Shown: piece after piece, positions 8,683-12,764 of the stretch
How positions within the stretch are numbered: the stretch's first letter is position 1
Layout: each line of letters begins with the position of its first letter
NCBI GenBank assembly: GCA_015679605.1
Contig: JAAAVE010000170.1
Span: 15,796 to 28,559 of the forward strand
Length of the DNA stretch: 12,764 bases
Origin: Podila epigama
Taxonomy: Eukaryota > Mortierellomycota > Mortierellomycetes > Mortierellales > Mortierellaceae
Direction of reading: 5' to 3'
Notes under the pieces: generated by a model
Seen by the model: only the letters and a program-made list of their open reading frames with translations
Told to the model about the DNA's origin: nothing
The model's database searches: none
Position numbers and translations under genes: made by a program

Positions 8683-11302
8683 ATGCCAACCAGGAGATAC
8701 ACCTTCTGTTACTATGTCTCTGGCCATGGTGCGTGTCCCATGTACATGCCTATCATCGACTCAGTTACAAGAAAATTAGATGAGGTCAATTCTCGTTGTT
8801 TAGAAACACGACCTTCGCTACTCGTGTTTTGACCTCCTTCTACACCCTGACACCCTCACTACCTCACACTTCACGTAGGATTCGGTCATGCCACACGAGT
8901 ATGCCAGATCATCACGGAGTTGCTCAAACCCACACTCACGACAACGCATCCTGTTGCGAACGATACAGTGGACTCGGTTTGGGAAACCACAAATTCTTCA
9001 AGTTCGCCCGCCATGGAAAACCAAGCCCGAATGGAGCACAGGCACATGATCTATATCGTCTCGGATGCCCCTCAGTTTATCTTTCAGGACGTGATAGCCA
9101 TGGGCGCAATATACCGCAATGCAAAGGTTGATGCAGGCGTGGTACAGCCGTTGGTATGCATGATTTTTAGCCGTTGGTCTGGTTTGCGATTCAAAGATGG
9201 AAACGTACAAAATAACATAAACCTCACGACTGATGCTGTGCATTTTTAGGCATACTCAGTGGATAGACAAAAGACCATTGAAGGCGTCAAGACATTCTTA
9301 ACAAAACGCGAGGAGTTGATACGGCATGAGGTTGCCTGGCTACAAAAAGTCGGCGCCCACTGTGTGCTGGCAGATGCCCCGTTTCTGCCATGGTAAAAAA
9401 AAAAAAAAAAGTCTGCATTTGTTTGGCTTTGGTGAGAATGTTGACATTCATAACATTGCCTTTTAACATGCTTTATAACTTTCTCCTTGACTTGCCCTTG
9501 GTTGCTTTAGTGCAGCCGCTGATGCATGTGGGATACCGGCTTGTTTGATTACAAACTTCACCTTTGATGAGGTCATAGATTCCTTCGAGAGGGTGACCCT
9601 TTGGACAAGGATGTCATCGCATGTGCAGATGCAGCCCTTGAAGACTACAAGAAGGCGTCGCTACTCCTCCGACTGCCAGGTTCAATTGATATCCCCGCTT
9701 TTGAGCAAGAGATCCAGGCCTTGGAGTCCAGTAGAGTTGACCAATGCCCCGTGCTCCCTGTCGTTGACTTCGAAGGAAGAGAAGAACATATGCATCAACG
9801 AAAGGTTGCCAACCGCCGATCCATTTCAATTCAGGAACGATCGACTCTTACTGTCGACGTGACTACCACTCTACACTCCTCAAATTTAACTTCACCACCT
9901 CACCTGTCCAGTCCCACCTCACGGCCGATCACAGCAAGCACGACACCAGTCCCCCACAACCGCGGAGGGCGACCACCAAGGCGTGCGATTGACGTTCCTA
10001 TGGTGGTTAGGAAGGCTATTAACACTCGACAGGATATCTTAAGGGCACTGGGTGTGGACGACGAGACCATCGCCACAAAGAAAATGGTACTAGTATCATT
10101 TGGAGGCCAGAGGCTAAAGCAAGGATGGGGGAATCCTCTGCCCGAAGGTTGGATCGGAGTCATCTGTGGGCTACCTGTGTCGCATGAGTTACCAAATGGC
10201 TTCTATAGGAGTCCACACGGAGTCTATGTGCCTGATCTCACTCATGCTGCTGACATTGTCATTGGAAAACTTGTAAGTGAATCTCTTTTGGCTGAGGGTA
10301 ATTGATACGTTCTCAGAAGCATGTGACAAAAGCATCACGATGTAACAACGATGTGCACTATTTTTCATACCGTATTTCGCTGCATAGGGATATGGAACCT
10401 GTTCCGAATGTATAGCACATGACACCGCTCTTATCTACGTCTCACGACCCCAATTCGTGGAGGAACATGGGCTCATCAAGATGATGATCAAGCACGGTCT
10501 GCCTGTGGAGATGACTGCCGAGGAGTTTGAGACAGGAATGTGGCAGCGGTCCATTTTAGAGGCTGACCGTCTTGCTAGGGAGGAAAAGGAGGGCAGAAGG
10601 ATGTTCATGGAGGGATATGATGGTTATGATGATCATAGCAACACTGCTTCTATTCAAATGGAGCAACAGCTACAGCAAATGCGTGATCAGCCTCAGCGTC
10701 AGCATGGACAGAGACATTCGCTGGATGTAGAGGTGGAGGCAACTGGTCGACCACGACATCTCACCATCAACACTTCGAGAAGGCGGTCGAATTCATCGCT
10801 TGGATCAGAGTCTAAAGCAAAGTCGCTGGCTGAATCTGTGAATATGGGGGAGCTAGCCAGAGGTGGCCCACTGTCTGCTGGAGGGATGGACCCCGAAGAG
10901 GTGCAGGAGCTGCAGCACAAGCACGAGCAAGAAATGCGAGCCAGACGTTCTCGATCTTGCTCATCAGTATCGCCTCTATCATCCCGGTCTGCAATCCTCT
11001 CGCCCCTCAATATGAATCAGACTGGCCAACAGCATTGGGATCCCGCCACGATAGAGAGGCATAAAATGCAAGAATCTGGATTGTCCATGGGTATAAACGA
11101 CACGGAGGGGGAGATATCCTCGCCGGATCGACGGAGCAAAGCCTCTAAAGTCTCGTCACAGACGGCAACAACATATCTCAGCGAGGAAACTGCATATGAC
11201 CAAGCAACGTGGTTTGAGCGGAGGATACCCCATAATGGCGGCGAGATTTGCGCGAAACTGATAGAAGAGTTCATGAATGAATGGTTGTATAGTGGACAGT
11301 GA
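8683..11302 (+). CDS. Arabinokinase-like glycosyltransferase-type protein, frameshifted
   Basis: Five exons are inferred: 8683-8728, 8879-9153, 9250-9392, 9511-10272 and 10388-11302, with GT-AG introns and agreeing phases. The N-terminus YYVSGHGFGHATR (10-22) matches the nucleotide-binding start of the region preceding the kinase in plant L-arabinokinase, as do SDAPQFIF, AYSVDR, AAADACGIPACLITNF, LLLRLPG, AIDVPMVVRK, VLVSFGGQ, VYVPDLTHAADIVIGKLGYGTCSE and PQFVEEHG. This is a GT-B-like fold; the GHMP kinase half is absent and replaced by about 240 residues rich in Gln, Arg and Ser, probably disordered. A 90-residue Ser/Thr/Pro insert lies between LLLRLPG and AIDVP. One base appears missing between 9571 and 9592: FTFDEVIDSF is in one frame and EGDPLDKDV in the next. 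With that base the protein would be 713 residues. The shift may be a sequencing error, as coding character continues for 1.7 kb. There is no signal peptide, so it is likely cytosolic. Its reaction is unknown. Confidence 0.82.
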
Positions 11303-11564
11303 TTATTTGAGGGCATTAATCCTACTTTTTAAAGAATTCTGGCTGCTGTCTGAGCATGTTTACCCCCGGCGTCTACGTGGCGTAGGATTGGTCGTTGTCA
11401 TTTGATATCCAACCATTCTGAGTTCTCATACGTGGGGCGAGGGCACATGTGCAAATAGTTGTAAAAGACAAAGAGCATCCAGACGAAGGGCAACATGGCG
11501 ATATTCAAGTGTAACATTTATCTAACCCTTTCAGCAACATGTTATTCCTCAACCCAGGCTGTGG

Positions 11565-11570
11565 AATAAA
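11565..11570 (+). terminator. Candidate AATAAA polyadenylation signal
   Basis: AATAAA in non-coding DNA 263 nt after the stop of the arabinokinase-like gene. It is the first exact AATAAA downstream on that strand that I can find, but other signals may be used. Confidence 0.35.
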
Positions 11571-11951
11571 TTCCTATCCACACCAACGTTGGCTCTTATC
11601 CGTTGCCGCCTTTCCAGTGATACCCCCGAATCGCATGCATCCCCAATTGGAGTGGAGGAACTCGCCTCAATGTTCTCCTCTTAGAGGTTTAATCTACAGC
11701 ACGATACGGCTGTAAACTTAAGCCGAGTAGGTTTTGTCATGGGAGCGATTGAAGGTAGGAAGCAGGAAACTGAATGGATAGATATCTTTGGAATGATTTT
11801 TTTTTCTTGTCAAAGGACCCTCGAGGGCACTGGTAATCAAAGTTTTTTTTGCTACCCATGTGATTTGCCTTGGCTACTACATGGCGCAGAACGATTTTTC
11901 CCCTGACATCATAATAAATATGACAAGAACCATGGTTTCATAACCCTCGAA

Positions 11952-11988
11952 CACATGCTATGGTAGTCCTGCCCCATAGCTCCATGTG
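11952..11988. other. 12-bp inverted repeat (hairpin)
   Basis: CACATGCTATGG pairs with CCATAG plus CATGTG across a 10-nt loop, with a 3-nt CTC bulge in the right arm, giving 12 base pairs. It begins 26 bp beyond the stop codon of the minus-strand acidic protein gene, so it would fold in that mRNA's 3' untranslated region. Confidence 0.65.
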
Positions 11989-12013
11989 GCCTTTCGCGCG
12001 CGAAGGTCGTCCT

Positions 12014-12652
12014 TTAGCCGCAGCCCTTCAACAAGGAATTTAGTCTCCTCAATTCTTCGTCACATGCCTCCAAGTTGATAGCAAAAATTCTGCTGTCCTC
12101 TTCATCCATGCGCTTAGTCATTAGTAACATCCTCCCCGTTACTAACGCTTCCTGAAGCCGTTGCTTCGGCCAACCTTTCACTCGAGCTCTCGCTTTGGCC
12201 AACATTTCTTTGACGGTAAGACCCCGTAACTGTTTTAGCAGCTCCGTCGTGTCATCAATAGCGCTGTACTCGAAATCGTTCAAATCCATGCTTGGCAGGC
12301 CTTCGAACTCGTCCTCATCCTCACTGTCAAAGTAGGAGTGTATGTCACTGTCACTGTCAATGTCACTATCTGACTCGCCCATATTGCAGTTTTCAACTGT
12401 GGCATTCTTTGGTTCTTTGTCTGTTACAAGAGACTTCCCTTTCTCCTTGGCTTCTTCCTGGGGCGAGCCCGGCAAGACAGAGGTCACGGCGATGGGAGTG
12501 TTGGCGCTCTTGACAATGTCCTTGGTTGTGGTGTTATCCTGTTCAGCAGTGGTGGTGTCACTGCTCGTGGCACTCACTCCTTCCATGATCTGGACAGGAG
12601 CCTCGCTACTGGACTTTTCTTGGGTCTGGGCCTCTGGTGGCGTCAGTTCCAT
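12014..12652 (-). CDS. Acidic hypothetical protein, 212 residues
   Basis: The single open frame starts at the ATG at 12652, the first ATG in that frame, in a good context (GGAATGG). I do not recognise the protein. Residues 1-90 are Thr/Ser/Glu/Lys-rich and look disordered (TTTAEQDNTTTK, QEEAKEKGKS). Residues 94-117 form a strongly acidic block (SDSDIDSDSD, DSEDEDEFEG), typical of proteins that bind basic partners such as histones or ribosomal factors, though this is only composition. Residues about 135-210 are charged and probably helical (TELLKQLRGLTVKEML, EEDSRIFAINLEACDEEL), perhaps a coiled coil or helical bundle. No signal peptide or membrane helix is seen. It sits just 57 bp from the 3' end of a tRNA-Asn gene on the same strand, leaving little room for its own promoter. 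An upstream exon beyond the tRNA cannot be excluded. Confidence 0.6.
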   Translation of the reverse strand: MELTPPEAQTQEKSSSEAPVQIMEGVSATSSDTTTAEQDNTTTKDIVKSANTPIAVTSVLPGSPQEEAKEKGKSLVTDKEPKNATVENCNMGESDSDIDSDSDIHSYFDSEDEDEFEGLPSMDLNDFEYSAIDDTTELLKQLRGLTVKEMLAKARARVKGWPKQRLQEALVTGRMLLMTKRMDEEDSRIFAINLEACDEELRRLNSLLKGCG

Positions 12653-12701
12653 TCCTTTTTTTAAAAAAGGAAAAAAAAATAAAACTATGAGTATCCGAGA
12701 C

Positions 12702-12705
12702 AAAA
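12702..12705 (-). terminator. RNA polymerase III T4 terminator
   Basis: On the minus strand a run of four T follows the tRNA-Asn discriminator base after four nucleotides (TCTC). This is the usual termination signal for RNA polymerase III. Confidence 0.7.
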
Positions 12706-12709
12706 GAGA

Positions 12710-12764
12710 CGCTCCTGGGTGGGCTTGAACCACCAACCTCCTGATTAACAGTCAGACGCGCTAA
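12710..12764 (-). tRNA. tRNA-Asn(GUU), 5' end cut by window edge
   Basis: Read on the minus strand, the last 55 bases give the 3' part of a tRNA: the end of the D arm (TTAGCGCG), an anticodon stem TCTGA/TCAGG around the loop CTGTTAA with anticodon GTT (12749-12747), a variable region, a T arm GGTGG/CCACC around TTCAAGC, the 3' acceptor strand CAGGAGC and discriminator G. The anticodon reads asparagine codons AAC and AAT. No CCA is encoded, as expected for a eukaryotic nuclear tRNA, and the anticodon loop has no intron. The B box GGTTCAAGCCC lies at 12731-12721; the A box and 5' acceptor strand fall mostly outside the window. A T4 terminator follows closely. Confidence 0.93.

Larger units (their letters stand above)
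11303..12013. other. Gene-free interval with 3' signals
   Basis: No open frame of useful length or coding character is present on either strand in these 711 bp. An AATAAA at 11565-11570 (plus) could serve the arabinokinase-like gene 263 nt downstream of its stop; another lies at 11913. Near the right edge is a strong inverted repeat (11952-11988) and a near-palindromic GC block (11990-12006), both just beyond the stop of the minus-strand acidic protein. Confidence 0.55.

Noticed and set aside
10699-11010. Minus-strand frame of 103 residues antisense to the arabinokinase-like tail
   Set aside because: It mirrors the Ser/Arg/Gln-rich codons of the sense exon and has no independent motif.
12653-12736. 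N-terminal extension of the acidic protein into the tRNA gene
   Set aside because: It starts at TTG, runs through the tRNA-Asn T arm and the terminator, and has no ATG before 12652.

Overview
The window looks like nuclear DNA of an early-diverging filamentous fungus, most likely Mortierellomycota. The evidence is: protein-coding genes broken by short GT-AG introns (roughly 96-239 nt) with visible CTAAC/TACTAAA-like branch points; many long A/T homopolymer tracts; a eukaryotic tRNA-Asn without encoded CCA; and protein families typical of that group (a single-pass kelch membrane protein and a stand-alone arabinokinase-type glycosyltransferase-like protein). The lineage call is inference from family resemblance; no search was run.

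Layout. Positions 1-793 are non-coding, with A/T-rich repeats and a TATA-like box. At 794-994 (+) is a 66-residue secreted six-cysteine peptide. At 1258-1377 (+) is a second, shorter signal-peptide ORF that may be a decayed or mis-modelled relative. About 1.6 kb without a convincing gene follows (1378-2962), containing microsatellite-like repeats and a 9-bp inverted repeat. A four-exon gene at 2963-5433 (+) encodes a kelch beta-propeller ectodomain, one membrane helix and a long cytoplasmic tail (662 residues). It converges, with only 72 bp between stop codons, on a six-exon gene at 5506-7986 (-) for a 566-residue type II membrane glycosyltransferase carrying a DDD motif. That gene is divergent, across a 696-bp shared promoter region holding four copies of a 16-bp repeat, from a five-exon gene at 8683-11302 (+). 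This gene resembles the N-terminal glycosyltransferase-like half of plant L-arabinokinase, lacks the GHMP kinase half, and carries an apparent one-base frameshift. After about 0.7 kb of non-coding DNA comes an unrecognised acidic 212-residue protein at 12014-12652 (-), then a tRNA-Asn(GUU) at 12710-12764 (-) that runs off the window.

How the genes might work together. Two neighbouring divergent genes both look glycosyltransferase-related and could be co-transcribed from the shared region. The kelch membrane protein next to them is plausibly a cell-surface protein. No operon-like, CRISPR or mobile-element system was recognised. Exon boundaries were assigned by eye from splice consensus, phase agreement and continuity of conserved protein motifs.
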